In this document: positions 63,532 through 64,000 of the stretch, piece after piece
How the letters are laid out: every line of letters starts with the position of its first letter
Position numbering within the stretch: the first letter of the stretch is position 1
Origin: Streblospio benedicti
Lineage: Eukaryota; Annelida; Polychaeta; Spionida; Spionidae
Assembly: GCA_019095985.1 (NCBI GenBank)
Contig: CM032669.1
Location: forward strand, 44,680,467-44,744,466
Reading direction: 5' to 3'
Length of the DNA: 64,000 nucleotides
The notes under the pieces: model-generated
Told to the model about the DNA's origin: nothing
The model's database searches: none
What the model saw: the letters and a program-made list of their open reading frames with translations, nothing else
Made by a program: the position numbers and the translations under genes

Positions 63532-64000
63532 CTGAAAGTAAACAGCCAGTGAGGGCTACAGACAGGGGTTTTCGTTATTGGTTGGAGAGGTGGCTCTTTA
63601 AAGTGTATCCTACGTTCTTTGCAGCATTGGTTCTGAGTCTCTAGGATCAGAGGACCCTACATAGCTTCAAATCACGAGCAATGCTGAATTTTTTTTACAG
63701 CTTATTATAACATGCAATTTGAACACAATGAAACTGCTCTAATGCCCCATCATGGTGATGACTTAATGTTATATTTGAGTTGTGTAGCTGCATTTTTATA
63801 CACCTCCTAGTGCGCTGTGATGAATAGTAGCCCACTAAATTGTATGTGTACCTGTATTCTAACAGCGAATTCCCTTAAATACATGTAGTCTGTCCATGAA
63901 AATAATGTAGAGGATATACTGTAATTTCTGGTGTTTATTATTTTATATGCAGGCATATGATGGCATCAAAAGCATCATTAACAGGTTTATGTTGCATTAC

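Noticed and set aside
63201-63644. 147-aa ORF on the plus strand
   Set aside because: It is the antisense shadow of the GC-rich minus-strand exon and crosses its splice acceptor.

Overview
The window is animal nuclear DNA. Introns are GT-AG, the genes are typical metazoan ones, snoRNAs sit in the ribosomal-protein gene introns, and the remaining AT-rich sequence is packed with diverse DNA transposons, SINEs, a LINE and a Penelope-like element. The mixture (TTAA elements, hAT-type MITEs, palindromic elements whose proteins carry HEEADTR / DTDVLVL / GCD motifs) suggests a marine invertebrate; the phylum cannot be fixed from this sequence. No bacterial, organellar, CRISPR or LTR-retroelement content was recognised.

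Layout. (1) 1-1254: first coding exon of a minus-strand gene, probably NDUFB10; the rest lies beyond the window. (2) 3555-7235: complete RPL3 gene (8 coding exons, 410 aa) whose introns carry six snoRNA-like units: a SNORD25-type C/D RNA plus a degenerate second copy, two SNORD83-type C/D RNAs, and a tandem pair of H/ACA RNAs. (3) 7917-12581: a 4.7-kb palindromic DNA transposon carrying two head-to-head decayed gene copies. (4) 15009-38417: an alpha-type nicotinic-acetylcholine-receptor-like subunit gene (11 coding exons, about 561 aa) whose introns are filled with nested transposons, including five TTAA-flanked elements, two perfect 8-bp-TSD hAT-type elements, two elements with 6-bp TSDs and a Penelope-like element. 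(5) 39-46 kb: repeat-rich, with a LINE reverse-transcriptase fossil. (6) 46.4-49.5 kb: a repeat block duplicated on both sides of a 100-N assembly gap. (7) 50.6-57.3 kb: a large transposon with periodic palindromic arms, containing a second palindromic transposon of the same gene family. (8) 57391-57732: an intronless CHRAC1-like histone-fold gene. (9) 58-60 kb: nested MITEs. (10) 63186-63531: GC-rich terminal coding exon of an unrecognised minus-strand gene.

RPL3 supplies a ribosomal protein and, from its introns, guide RNAs for rRNA modification: the predicted targets are two 18S 2'-O-methylation sites and two LSU pseudouridylation sites. The receptor gene keeps the Cys-loop, vicinal Cys pair and cation-type M2 and joins in one frame across all chosen exons. 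The most unusual material is the pair of palindromic transposons bearing a shared nuclease-like gene and the TTAA elements whose bodies are alike but whose left-end palindromes differ.
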